Positions 54,720 through 64,000 of a stretch of 64,000 bases of DNA are shown here, piece by piece (position 1 is the first letter of the stretch; each line of letters opens with the position of its first letter). The translations under genes and the position numbers were made by a program. The notes below the pieces were generated by a model. That model saw only the letters and a program-made list of their open reading frames with translations, ran no database searches and was not told where the DNA came from. Source of the DNA: JBBSJZ01 sp041739875 (GTDB lineage Bacteria > Planctomycetota > Planctomycetia > Pirellulales > Pirellulaceae); assembly GCA_041739875.1 (NCBI GenBank), contig JBGSNA010000199.1, positions 1 to 64,000 on the forward strand, written 5' to 3'.

Positions 54720-56069
54720 ATGTTTCAACGAATTCTGATTGCCAACCGCGGCGAAATCGCTTTGCGAGTGATCCGTGCGTGCCGCGAAATGGGTATCAAG
54801 TCAGTCGCTGTTTACAGCGAAGCAGATGCTGAGTCGATGCATGTAAAACTTGCTGACGAAGCCTACTGTGTTGGGCCAGCCCGAAGTATCGACAGCTACT
54901 TGAAGATTGACCAAATCATCGCTGCGGCTGAAGTTGGCAACGTCGACGCAATTCACCCTGGGTATGGCTTCCTCGCGGAGAACGCACACTTCAATGAAGT
55001 GTGTCGAAGCAGTGGTTTCGAATTCATTGGCCCTAGCCCTCAAGCGATGGAATCGCTCGGCGACAAAAACACGGCCCGCTCCATGGCAATCAAGAATGGG
55101 GTGCCAGTCGTTCCTGGGAGTGACGGCTTAATCGAAGACGACAACATCGCGACGAAGACCGCCCGAGATATTGGCTACCCAGTGCTGGTCAAGGCAACAG
55201 CTGGTGGTGGCGGCAAGGGGATGCGAGTTGCTCAAGACGAATCAATGCTCAAAACGGCGCTGCAACAGGCCCGGACTGAAGCTCAAGCGGCATTCGGCAA
55301 TGGCGGTGTTTATCTCGAAAAATACGTCGCCAGTCCACGGCACATCGAGGTCCAAGTCATCGCTGACTCGCATGGAAACGTGTGCCACCTTTACGAACGT
55401 GACTGTAGTGTTCAACGACGACACCAAAAGCTAATCGAAGAGTCCCCAAGCTCGAAATTGCCAGAAGAGCGACGTGTTGCGATTTGCGAAGCTGCCGTGC
55501 GGATGATCAAAGGGGCGAACTACTCGAATGCGGCAACCGTCGAGTTCATCGTCGATACCCAAAACAATTTTTACTTCATTGAAGTCAACGCTCGCATCCA
55601 AGTCGAACACCCAGTGACAGAAATGGTCACAGGCATCGATTTGATCAAGGAGCAAATTCGCGTCGCGGCCGGGTTACAACTATCGTTCAAACAGCAAGAC
55701 GTTACCACGAGCGGCGCAGCGATCGAATGCCGAATCAACGCAGAAAACCCCAATCGCAATTTCCAACCAAACCCTGGGAAGATCGAGCGAATTTTTGCTC
55801 CTGGCGGCTTGGGCGTTCGGTTTGATTCGCATGTGTACGCTGGATATACCGTCCCGCCGCATTACGACTCGATGATCGGCAAGTTGATCGTACACCGTCC
55901 AACGCGTGAGGAAGCAATTGCGACCATGCGGCGTGCGCTTATGGAATTGCAAGTCGAGGGCATCACGACGACAGCAAGTTTCCATGACGCCGTGCTGCAG
56001 CACCCCGAGTTCGTCGCCGGTGATCACGATACAACATTTGTTGACCGCGAGTTCCTGTCGAAAGCGTAG
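54720..56069 (+). CDS. accC: Biotin carboxylase subunit of acetyl-CoA carboxylase
   Basis: A 449-residue ATP-grasp enzyme that carboxylates the biotin of AccB using bicarbonate and ATP. MFQRILIANRGEIALRVIRAC is the family start, 'HPGYGFLAENAHF' and KATAGGGGKGMRVA are the substrate and ATP loops, and FIEVNARIQVEHPVTEM is the catalytic block. The ATG at 54720 is the true start; the open frame to 54615 overlaps accB. Its length is the same as that of other AccC proteins. accA and accD are not in the window. Confidence 0.95.
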   Translation: MFQRILIANRGEIALRVIRACREMGIKSVAVYSEADAESMHVKLADEAYCVGPARSIDSYLKIDQIIAAAEVGNVDAIHPGYGFLAENAHFNEVCRSSGFEFIGPSPQAMESLGDKNTARSMAIKNGVPVVPGSDGLIEDDNIATKTARDIGYPVLVKATAGGGGKGMRVAQDESMLKTALQQARTEAQAAFGNGGVYLEKYVASPRHIEVQVIADSHGNVCHLYERDCSVQRRHQKLIEESPSSKLPEERRVAICEAAVRMIKGANYSNAATVEFIVDTQNNFYFIEVNARIQVEHPVTEMVTGIDLIKEQIRVAAGLQLSFKQQDVTTSGAAIECRINAENPNRNFQPNPGKIERIFAPGGLGVRFDSHVYAGYTVPPHYDSMIGKLIVHRPTREEAIATMRRALMELQVEGITTTASFHDAVLQHPEFVAGDHDTTFVDREFLSKA

Positions 56070-56305
56070 ACGACTCAGCTCGCTTGGCAAGCACTCCCAT
56101 CGACGCAATTCGAGTGCTGTGAAACTCGTCATTGATCGACAAGTCTTCTGGAAACAGTGAATCTTTTCCGCATGTTCCATGCGTGACGCAGTTTTTCATT
56201 GTAGCGACCACACGAGTTGCGACGATGATTCCGATTGTACGGGCGAGCGCTCATGGAGGCCCGTTTGGTAAGAATCGGAACCTTTGCTGAAAAAGGTGGT
56301 CGCTG

Positions 56306-59300
56306 ATGCGCCGCTTCCTTTGTTTTTTTGCTGTCGTGGCCGCTTCGCTGGGTGTTCAACAAACGCCCGCTGACGCTCAACAACCACGTCCCCAGCAGTC
56401 GCCAACGCGACAAGCAACACCTGCAACTGCGGAAACCCCGCGGCTTCAAAGGCTGACCGTTCCGCCAGCGGAGGCTCGCTCGTTAGCGACGAAACTCAAC
56501 TTAATGTATCGCGACGTACCCGGTGTACAAATCTCGCCAGATGCTCGCGACGGGCAATTGGTGATCATGGCGCCGCAGTCGACACACGTGAAGATCGCCG
56601 CCGATGTTCGCGATCTGCTTGCGAGTTCGGTTGCCACCGTTTCTGCCGAAGGCCCTTATCGCCAACTACTCAAGCATATCACTTGGCGTGAGTTTGAGGA
56701 CGACCTCATGAAACTCACCGGTGGCACGGCACCCGTCACGACAAGCCGAAATGGCGAACGAGCTGCGTTCCAACTCACGTCCGCACCGATGGAAGGCACG
56801 ACAGTCGAAGTGGACCGTCGCGAGAACGCCATCACGATTGTTGCCCCCGGTTCAACGCTCGTCGCATGGCAACGTATCATCGACACTGTCGACCAAGTCC
56901 CTCGACGCTCTTCCAACGTGACAGAGCTGATTCGACTTGAGAACTCCGAGCCTGCGCCGATTCAGCGAGCCCTACGTTTGCTAGGTGAACTCAAGGGAAG
57001 CGCCCCTGCAACAGCACAGGCGATGCCCGCAGTCGGTGCGGTTCCGTTCCGACGAGCGGTTTTCCAACAAGATGGCAACGCCCAAGGTGGCGCCGACCAG
57101 GACACCGCACAACCGATTCCGACGGGTGATGCCGAAAGTGGATCGGGGGTCATTGGCGATACCGAAATTCAATTCGTGCCCGAGCTCGGTGTGATCATCA
57201 TTCGCGGTGCAAAACGAGACGTTGAACGCGTCCGGAGTGTTATCGACGAAATTGAAAAACAAAGTGAAGTCACCCGACCGTCAATTGAAGTCGTAGCGCT
57301 CGAGCACGCTGACAGCAATGCTGTTGCAACGTTGCTACAACAGCTTTACGAAGATGTCCTTTCAGCTCGCCAGGGCGACGTAAGCATCACAGCTCTCGAT
57401 TCGCCAAACGCGTTACTTCTGATCGGCCGCGATGAAGCCATTCTGGGGCTGATGGACTTGATCAAAAAGATCGATCAACCCGTCGACGAATCTAGTCGAC
57501 TACGTGTCTTTCGCTTACAACACGCATCAGCGAACGATGCAGTGACAACGATTCAAGAGTTCTTTGTTGATCGACCAGGTTCGAGCGACGACTTGCGTCC
57601 GGGACTCGGGATTCGAGTTCGCGTCATAGCGGACTACCGAACGAACTCGCTGATTGTGAGTGCCAGCCCTCGTGATATGGAAGAAGTCACTCGGTTAGTC
57701 AACGAGCTCGATGTCCAAAATACATCAGCCTCGAGCGAGATCAAGATTTTTCCGTTGACCAATGCACTCGCTGAAGACTTGGCAACCGTGCTCCAAGATT
57801 CAATCAATGGCGCCGCTGACGGTGCAAACGAAAACGCGACCGCTCCTTCGACCACTCTTTCCATTGTTTCGCTCGACCCGGACGGCAATAGCGTACTCGA
57901 CTCCGGCTTACTTACCGGCGTCGTAATTACCGCAGACACAAACGCGAACGCCGTAGTGGTGCGAGCTCCCAGTGCAAGCATGTCCCTGATCGGCGAATTG
58001 ATTCGCCAACTCGACAAGGCTCCTGGTGTCGACTCGTTCGTAAAAGTATTCACAATCGAAAATGGCGATGCAACACAGCTCAGCACAGCACTCGAAAGTC
58101 TGTTTGGCACTACGGCCGCAACCGCAGGCACAAGTGTGGGTGCGGCAAATCTAGCGGGACTTTCAACCAGCACCGCTGGCGACAGCTCGCTGGTACCCTT
58201 GCGATTCTCCACCGACATCCGCACCAACAGCATCATCGCAAGTGGCTCGGGCGAAGACCTTGAAGTTGTCGAAAGCATCCTCTTGCGCTTGGACAGCGAA
58301 GGCTTTGCTGAACGGATTACCGAAGTCATTTGGTTGCGGCACCAACAGTCGGACGGGATTGCGACCGCTATCACCGACTACGTATCGCAGCGTACTCAAG
58401 GCGTGAACACGATCCAGCAGTTCCAACAAGGTGGACTGGGACCCTACGACCTTCCAGATCGTGATTTGATCGTCGTATCGGAACCTGTGAGCAACAGCAT
58501 TTTGCTGAGCGTTTCTCCGCGTCTTTACGAAGATGTTCGACGTCTTATCGATAAGCTTGATCGACGTCCTCCGATGGTGCTTATCAAAGTAGTCATCGCC
58601 GAAGTCACACTCAACGACCTGTTCGAAATCGGCGGCGAACTTGGCTTGCAAGACTCGTTGCTCTATGACCGTGGTGTAGCTTCAACAGCGATAACAACTG
58701 CCGAGCCTCCATCGACTGATCCGACGACACGTCCAGGCTTTAATTTCAACAACCTCAATACGCCAAACGCAAACTCGCTCCGTCAGGGCAATGTAGCGAG
58801 CCGAACCGTCTCAGCACTTGGTGTCGGTACCTCGAGCAGTTCGGTCGCTGGTTCAGCGGGATTTGTGCTGACGGCGGCCAGCGAATCGATCAACGTGCTG
58901 TTCCGTTCATTGCAGACTGCCAACCGTATGCAAATCATCAGCCGCCCGCAAATCATGACCGTCGACAATACGGTCGGATTCGTGCAAGTAGGTCAAACGG
59001 TTGCCCGACCAAACTCCGTCAATATCAACCAGAACACGACGTCGATCGGTGTTGCCGATGTCGAAGTCGGTTTGATTCTGCAGGTTACTCCGCGAGTCGG
59101 CGCCGACGGCCTGATCTTGATGAGCATTCAAGCGACACGCTCAGCGATCAATTTAAATCAACCGGGCACCCCGATTGGTGTTTTCGCTGACGGCACTCCC
59201 GTTACGGTTCAACCGATTGATAAGACAGAAGCTCAGTCCACGTTGACGGCTTACAACAACCAAACTGTCGTGTTTGGTGGTTTGATCCAAAAGACACGTT

Positions 59301-60010
59301 CAAACGTTTCCAGAAGAGTTCCTTATCTCTCGGATATTCCGTTGCTAGGCTACTTCTTTAAGTTTGACCAAGAAACAGAAGCTCGTAATGAACTCTTAGT
59401 CGTTATGACACCGATGATTGTCACGGGCGAAGAAGATCTCGAGTACATCAAAGCAACGGAATCGAGTCGCATGAGCTACTGCCTCGCCGATGTTGTCGAA
59501 GCGCACGGTGACGTTGGGCTACAGCCCGGCTACGGATTGTGGGGACCAGCGGTGGGCCAAACCATTTACCCCGACATGCAACCTACAGTGGATCACATGT
59601 ATCCAGCCTCGACAGATGGTTTGCCACCGGGTGCTAAGATAATTTCCGACACACCGATCGATGAATCCATCATTGACATCGGACCAACGTTTGACTCGGG
59701 TGCCTCGTTCAAGGACGCTCCAAGTGTGATTGAATCCGCACCAACGATTGACTCGTCGAAGCTTTTCGATGCACCGGTCGACTCGATGGGTGCAACAACG
59801 TCACCCACGATGCCGCAACGTGTACTGAGCCAGTCCACCGGCGAAATCCAAGCAAATGCGTCGCTGATACCGCGTGCTGATATGAACAGCAGCCGCGTTC
59901 CAGCAATGCAAGCGAGCTGGCAACTTTCATCGTCGCGTTCACTACCGACACAGCAAAGTACGACGTTGCCGCAAAAACTACCCGCTCCGGTTCCGCAAAC
60001 CGGAAAGTAG
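56306..60010 (+). CDS. Type II secretion-like secretin (GspD family)
   Basis: A 1234-residue outer membrane secretin, unusually long for GspD (about 650-750 residues) because of extra N-terminal repeats and a low-complexity C-terminal tail of about 180 residues. A signal peptide is at the start (FLCFFAVVAASLGVQQTPADA). Several N1-type domains are seen with similar wording, for example RLVNELDVQNTSASSEIKIFPL and 'LIRQLDKAPGVDSFVKVF'. The secretin core has VLIKVVIAEVTLNDLFEIG, FVQVGQTVARPNS and 'VPYLSDIPLLGYFFKF'. It would form a channel for folded proteins or a pilus; no other gsp gene lies nearby. Confidence 0.85.
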   Translation: MRRFLCFFAVVAASLGVQQTPADAQQPRPQQSPTRQATPATAETPRLQRLTVPPAEARSLATKLNLMYRDVPGVQISPDARDGQLVIMAPQSTHVKIAADVRDLLASSVATVSAEGPYRQLLKHITWREFEDDLMKLTGGTAPVTTSRNGERAAFQLTSAPMEGTTVEVDRRENAITIVAPGSTLVAWQRIIDTVDQVPRRSSNVTELIRLENSEPAPIQRALRLLGELKGSAPATAQAMPAVGAVPFRRAVFQQDGNAQGGADQDTAQPIPTGDAESGSGVIGDTEIQFVPELGVIIIRGAKRDVERVRSVIDEIEKQSEVTRPSIEVVALEHADSNAVATLLQQLYEDVLSARQGDVSITALDSPNALLLIGRDEAILGLMDLIKKIDQPVDESSRLRVFRLQHASANDAVTTIQEFFVDRPGSSDDLRPGLGIRVRVIADYRTNSLIVSASPRDMEEVTRLVNELDVQNTSASSEIKIFPLTNALAEDLATVLQDSINGAADGANENATAPSTTLSIVSLDPDGNSVLDSGLLTGVVITADTNANAVVVRAPSASMSLIGELIRQLDKAPGVDSFVKVFTIENGDATQLSTALESLFGTTAATAGTSVGAANLAGLSTSTAGDSSLVPLRFSTDIRTNSIIASGSGEDLEVVESILLRLDSEGFAERITEVIWLRHQQSDGIATAITDYVSQRTQGVNTIQQFQQGGLGPYDLPDRDLIVVSEPVSNSILLSVSPRLYEDVRRLIDKLDRRPPMVLIKVVIAEVTLNDLFEIGGELGLQDSLLYDRGVASTAITTAEPPSTDPTTRPGFNFNNLNTPNANSLRQGNVASRTVSALGVGTSSSSVAGSAGFVLTAASESINVLFRSLQTANRMQIISRPQIMTVDNTVGFVQVGQTVARPNSVNINQNTTSIGVADVEVGLILQVTPRVGADGLILMSIQATRSAINLNQPGTPIGVFADGTPVTVQPIDKTEAQSTLTAYNNQTVVFGGLIQKTRSNVSRRVPYLSDIPLLGYFFKFDQETEARNELLVVMTPMIVTGEEDLEYIKATESSRMSYCLADVVEAHGDVGLQPGYGLWGPAVGQTIYPDMQPTVDHMYPASTDGLPPGAKIISDTPIDESIIDIGPTFDSGASFKDAPSVIESAPTIDSSKLFDAPVDSMGATTSPTMPQRVLSQSTGEIQANASLIPRADMNSSRVPAMQASWQLSSSRSLPTQQSTTLPQKLPAPVPQTGK

Positions 60011-60082
60011 TCCGCTGCCTGTGGTGGCGAAAATGTAATCGGTTTGGCGGAACCCAATCCGACGTTTCGAAAACGACGACTC

Positions 60083-60967
60083 ATGGATTCGATGATGCGA
60101 AACTTAACTAAACGACATTGGATGACGTCCGCTTTGATGGCGGCTTCTGTTTCTCAACTAGGATGCGCAACCATGAAGGGACCATCGTCTCTTTTCGCAT
60201 CCAAAGACAAATCCGCTGAAACAACTAAGAAGCCATCTTTCGCGAGCAAAATGCCTTGGGCAAAGAAGGACAACAAACCTGCGCCGTACCCGAGCCCAGT
60301 GAAGATGGCAGTCACATGGACGCCCGATACGCTGGTCCAAACAGGCCGTACACCCACGCGTGGATTTGGCGGAAGACTCTATTTCTACGATGAAAAAGCT
60401 CATGCCGTTCCCGTCGAAGGAACCCTCATCGTCCACGGTTTTGACGAAACGGCCACTGAAGAAAAGGATCGTGTGAAGCGTTTCGAATTCACACCAGAGC
60501 AATTCACGAATCACTTCAGCCAATCCGATCTCGGTGCATCCTACAGTGTCTGGGTTCCCTGGGATGCGGTGGGTGGACAACAGGAGCGAATCTCGCTGAT
60601 CACTTCGTTCCAACCGATAATCGAGAATTCCGCCCCGATTCAAGGAACTTCGTCAATTGTCGTTTTGCCTGGTGTTAAAACGGCGGAACAACTCGCGGAG
60701 TACAAGACACCGTTGTCACCCGAATATCTCAAATGGCAACAGGCGTCATCGGCAAGCTTGCCACCTCGCACTGGCTTGACAACCACCACGATCCAACGGA
60801 ATCACCCGAGCCCCATTCCGTCGCGTGACAAAGGAACGTCCATCGATACGATGATCGCAAAAAGCAAGACCACGCCATCGGTCGACATCCCAATGGCGTC
60901 ACGTAAACCACAATCATCTGGCGTGATGCCAACTAGCGCATCCGAACCGATCAATTATCGGCAATAA
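60083..60967 (+). CDS. Lipoprotein of unknown function next to the secretin
   Basis: A 294-residue exported protein. A signal peptide with a lipobox LGC is seen near residue 25 (MAASVSQLGCATMKG), so a membrane-anchored lipoprotein is likely. A Lys/Pro-rich stretch follows. The core domain carries TRGFGGRLYFYDEKAHAVPVEGTLIVHGFDE and 'SVWVPWDAVGGQQERISLITSF'. I do not recognise a family with certainty. The ATG at 60083 is used rather than the TTG at 60044, since the signal peptide starts just after it. It begins 73 bases after the secretin and might be its pilotin or accessory protein; that is a guess from order only. Confidence 0.6.
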   Translation: MDSMMRNLTKRHWMTSALMAASVSQLGCATMKGPSSLFASKDKSAETTKKPSFASKMPWAKKDNKPAPYPSPVKMAVTWTPDTLVQTGRTPTRGFGGRLYFYDEKAHAVPVEGTLIVHGFDETATEEKDRVKRFEFTPEQFTNHFSQSDLGASYSVWVPWDAVGGQQERISLITSFQPIIENSAPIQGTSSIVVLPGVKTAEQLAEYKTPLSPEYLKWQQASSASLPPRTGLTTTTIQRNHPSPIPSRDKGTSIDTMIAKSKTTPSVDIPMASRKPQSSGVMPTSASEPINYRQ

Positions 60968-60993
60968 AGCAAAGTATTGCATCTCATTGCTAT

Positions 60994-63900
60994 TTAGCCA
61001 ACACATAGCAGTATCAACGTGCCGTGCCCCGGCACGTCAACAGTTCGCGTAGAGGCCTTGGCAAACTGTGCTGCAAATCGCAACTGTGTTTGACGTTCAG
61101 CAAAAACAGTGTCGGTCATTGCGATCGACATCTCAAGACGGAGCATTGATTGCGGCAATCGCACTGCGGCTCCAAAATAATCGAGCCGATCATTTTGAGT
61201 CGTGATCAACACTTGCCCTCGGTGCAGTGCGATGTTGACGACCAATTCTCGCAACGTCTCGTCCTGGCTCAGTCGATCATGAATTTCGAAAGAGGCAGCA
61301 ACAGCCTCATCACATTTGCGGAACGCAGCTAAGAGCCCTTCGCCGATACTCTTTGCGACAGTTCCACCGCGAGCAACGATGATCTCGGTCTGCAAATCCA
61401 CAAGTTGCCGAATGACCCTGTACGCCTCGGCATCCCCAAACGAGGCGTAGAGTGACTCGACATTGTTGATTCCGCTCGCAAGAAGCGTCATGTCATCAGA
61501 CACGATCGGCGTATCTCGATCGAACGTTTGATCAGGAAAGAGCTCCCGGAATCGTGGAAGCGTACAGGCAACAGCTGCCGTCACGACATTGTCGCGCGCT
61601 ACCTGTCGCTCCAGCCGCACAATATGCACGTGATCATACTCGTTCACTAACGTGATCGCTTGGCGGCCAGTACGAAGCAACGGAGTATGGACACTCATGC
61701 CAAACTGTGAGATCGGCAACTCGAAATCACTGGGCGCATGCTCGCTTCGTACCCGAATCAGTTGCTGGCGAAGGAGCTTCGGACCTCGAAGCACGTAGTC
61801 TCCGGGCGCGAGTGCAACATCGAGCTCGAGCCGCTCACCTGAAGCGATTCGAACCTGAGCAACGACGTGTGGCGAATGGGCTGGGCCGCCGATACAGTAA
61901 CTTTGGATGTCGACATCACGAATTTCTGGATGAGCCCGAAAGACCAATTCAATCGCTTCAGATACATCCGAGTTAAAATCGACATCACACGCTTCGCATC
62001 TCGAGTGCTTGTTGATTGCCGAAAGAGCGTCGACCGTTAATGCCGCAACGCGGCAAGTCGGACACAAGATGTCCCACATCAACGTCAACAGTCCTAACGT
62101 CGACGCAATCAGACAAGCATCCATCGTCTCGTCGGAATTTAGCGACAATTCATTGGCCAGAGCCAGCGGACGGATCTGGGCGAGAGACTGGGCCGAGGCC
62201 TTCGCTAGATATTCCGCAACTCGATCCGCAACCACTTGCGAAACGCCTCGCTCGACAAGAAGTTCACAGCGGTCCGCAATTCGTTGGCGCTGAACCGATG
62301 TAATCGAAACCGTGCTCTCGAAAGGATCGCTCACCGAAGGCGATTCCGACGCACGAACCGCCGCTCCACGAGACTGGATCGACTCGTCGATGCGATGGTA
62401 CACACGCGACAGGTTGCGTTCACTCTTGCGATCAATTTCGACTTTAATGAGCAATCGACCGAGAGTTCCACGTGGTGCGATTTTCAGTGTGTGAATTAAT
62501 CGAGTACCACCGGATTCTAGAGGCATCAACTCGACAGTGCTCATAAAGACACGAAGGGGACCGGAGGCAAACTCACGAAGCACTCCCATTCGCGAACCTT
62601 CGATCCACTCAAATGGATGCTCTTCCCATTGGACGCGAATCCCGGCCACCTTGAACGTGCCGTATCGACGGAGTCCGAAATTCGGGTCGTGGAATGTCTG
62701 CCACTCCACCGGAGAGAGTCCGATCGCACGATTTAGCCGCTCGGTGTTCGCAACAAAATGCCATAACTCCGTTGGTGAACTTTTCAGATCCCATTGGTAC
62801 CTCCGTAACGTGAATGCTTCTGTCGATTCCGATGGCAATTGCGGGTGGAGTTGCATATCGCTGGGCTTGCCATTGAGCACTCGCCGAATCTCACGGAGCA
62901 TTTGCGAGGCGTCGCCGTAGCGTTGATCGGGATCCTTAGCCAAGGCGCGAGCGACGATCTGTGAAATTGGGTCAGTCACCGCTGGGTTGCGTCGCTGAAC
63001 AGCCGGTGGCGCCTCGAAACAATGCATCGCAGCCATCTTCATCGGATCCGTTCCATTGAAGGGCGGTTCACCCGTTAACAATTGGTAAAGAGTAACCCCA
63101 AGTGAATAGATGTCGGCTGCCGGAGTGATTGCCGCTTCACCCTTGCACTGCTCCGGCGACATGTATGCGGGCGTTCCCAGCATGGATCCAGCGCGGGTCA
63201 CTTCCATCGATTCGCTTTGATGCACATAGCGGGCGATGCCGAAGTCACTGACCTTGACACGATAGCCGGCGATAGCCTCCTCTTTCTTACCGTCTTTCTC
63301 AGCATTACCGCTTTCCACAGAAATTGACTGAAGAAGCACGTTCTCTGGCTTGATATCGCGGTGAACGATGCCACGTGAATGTGCATCAACGAGGCCGCAT
63401 GCAATGTCGGCGGCCAACCGAAGTGCCTTCTCCGGCACCAGCCGAGGGTTCGTCTTCAGCCATTTAGCGAGATCGGTACCTTCGACAAGCTCCATCACCA
63501 TATAGTGCCGCTCTCGATCACACCCAACGTCGATCAAGCGTGTTACGTATTCGTTTTCGATGTCGCCGAGCAAACGAGCTTCCTTGCGAAAACGCCGGAT
63601 GGCTTGCGTCACGTTCGACGACACCGTACGAAGTACCTTCACCGCAACGCGTTGACCGTTGGAAATATCGGTCGCCTCGAACACAACCCCCATACCACCC
63701 CGGCCAATCACATTCTCCAACCGAAATCGCCCAAGTGTCTCACCAATCTCACAGGGCATCAACGACAACTGCCCTGACGTTGAAATGTCTTGTGCCGAAA
63801 AGTTACCATCAGTGGTGGGTGTCTCCGAGACTTCCGACGAAAGTGAAGTTGGTCTCTCTCGAGTCTCTTCAACCTCAGATGCTCGCCCGCTTGGATGGCT

Positions 63901-64000
63901 CAATTCGATCGGGCTCAATTCGATCGTAGCCAACCTCTGAACAACATTCGGCCCATCCGGTATCTCACCGAATATCTCGAGCCACTCTTGAACATCAGGC
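60994..64000 (-). CDS. Partial: Ser/Thr kinase fused to SRPBCC and degenerate cyclase-like domains
   Basis: A fusion protein of at least 1000 residues whose N-terminus lies beyond the window. The TTG at 63933 lacks a spaced ribosome-binding site and coding-like sequence (DVQEWLEIFGEIPDG) continues in frame to the edge. The kinase domain is canonical: GRGGMGVVFEA, VAVKVL, HRDIKPENVLL, DFGIARY, TPAYMSPEQ. An SRPBCC-type domain follows (DLKSSPTELWHFVANTERLN), then a CPTC...CEAC zinc ribbon and a class III cyclase-like domain at the end. In that domain the metal-binding Asp positions read LLASG and GEGLLAAF, so catalysis is doubtful. A 15-base repeat encodes SPIEL twice near the N-terminus. It probably couples phosphorylation to ligand sensing. 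Confidence 0.78.
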   Translation of the reverse strand, partial: PDVQEWLEIFGEIPDGPNVVQRLATIELSPIELSHPSGRASEVEETRERPTSLSSEVSETPTTDGNFSAQDISTSGQLSLMPCEIGETLGRFRLENVIGRGGMGVVFEATDISNGQRVAVKVLRTVSSNVTQAIRRFRKEARLLGDIENEYVTRLIDVGCDRERHYMVMELVEGTDLAKWLKTNPRLVPEKALRLAADIACGLVDAHSRGIVHRDIKPENVLLQSISVESGNAEKDGKKEEAIAGYRVKVSDFGIARYVHQSESMEVTRAGSMLGTPAYMSPEQCKGEAAITPAADIYSLGVTLYQLLTGEPPFNGTDPMKMAAMHCFEAPPAVQRRNPAVTDPISQIVARALAKDPDQRYGDASQMLREIRRVLNGKPSDMQLHPQLPSESTEAFTLRRYQWDLKSSPTELWHFVANTERLNRAIGLSPVEWQTFHDPNFGLRRYGTFKVAGIRVQWEEHPFEWIEGSRMGVLREFASGPLRVFMSTVELMPLESGGTRLIHTLKIAPRGTLGRLLIKVEIDRKSERNLSRVYHRIDESIQSRGAAVRASESPSVSDPFESTVSITSVQRQRIADRCELLVERGVSQVVADRVAEYLAKASAQSLAQIRPLALANELSLNSDETMDACLIASTLGLLTLMWDILCPTCRVAALTVDALSAINKHSRCEACDVDFNSDVSEAIELVFRAHPEIRDVDIQSYCIGGPAHSPHVVAQVRIASGERLELDVALAPGDYVLRGPKLLRQQLIRVRSEHAPSDFELPISQFGMSVHTPLLRTGRQAITLVNEYDHVHIVRLERQVARDNVVTAAVACTLPRFRELFPDQTFDRDTPIVSDDMTLLASGINNVESLYASFGDAEAYRVIRQLVDLQTEIIVARGGTVAKSIGEGLLAAFRKCDEAVAASFEIHDRLSQDETLRELVVNIALHRGQVLITTQNDRLDYFGAAVRLPQSMLRLEMSIAMTDTVFAERQTQLRFAAQFAKASTRTVDVPGHGTLILLCVG

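Overview
This window reads as chromosomal DNA of a planctomycete, probably of the Pirellulales (Rhodopirellula-like) group. The evidence is ECF sigma factors translationally coupled to very large Ser/Thr kinases with TPR tails, secreted proteins beginning with an LEPR-XLL-like 'LExLExRxLLA' motif, dockerin-type repeats outside any cellulosome, an SHD1-domain protein, DUF937 and DUF4112 proteins, and CE15/SGNH polysaccharide esterases. This is inference from gene content; no rRNA is present to confirm it. No tRNA, rRNA, CRISPR array or intact insertion sequence was seen.

Layout. 1-15,000: a partial gene at the left edge, a one-domain orphan ORF, then two paralogous cassettes of [ECF sigma - TPR kinase - secreted matrixin-like protease], the second also carrying a dockerin protein; the last protease has a (Thr-Pro)n linker encoded by a hexanucleotide repeat plus a dockerin. 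15,000-24,400: mixed housekeeping and signalling (Gfo/Idh oxidoreductase, FabH-like ketoacyl synthase, YqgE, PPP-type phosphatase, PhoR/PhoB-like two-component pair, PQQ-propeller protein, DUF937 protein). 24,400-38,600: Orn/Lys/Arg decarboxylase, DUF4112 protein, a pair of secreted esterases, an RNase HII-like protein without a canonical start codon, an HD-GYP protein, the tdh-kbl threonine degradation operon, an SHD1/propeller protein and a GGCT-like protein.

38,600-44,900 (minus strand) is the most coherent and interesting block: an ArsR-type repressor with its own palindromic operator, then pstS-pstC-pstA-pstB tightly overlapped, then arsS (arsenosugar radical SAM) and arsM (arsenite methyltransferase). 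I read it as an arsenic-responsive unit combining selective phosphate uptake with conversion of arsenic to arsenosugars. No arsenite efflux pump, arsenate reductase or PhoU lies in the window.

45,000-64,000: RadC with an N-terminal winged-helix-like extension, a YpfJ-type zinc peptidase, a YdcF/SanA protein, a decayed ISAs1-type transposase fragment, phosphoenolpyruvate carboxylase, an LRR membrane protein, a pepP-accB-accC run (start of fatty acid synthesis), a type II secretion secretin with a lipoprotein, and at the right edge a kinase-SRPBCC-cyclase-like fusion whose N-terminus runs off the window. Start codons were corrected where ribosome-binding sites, overlaps or family length argued for it; uncertain starts are flagged.
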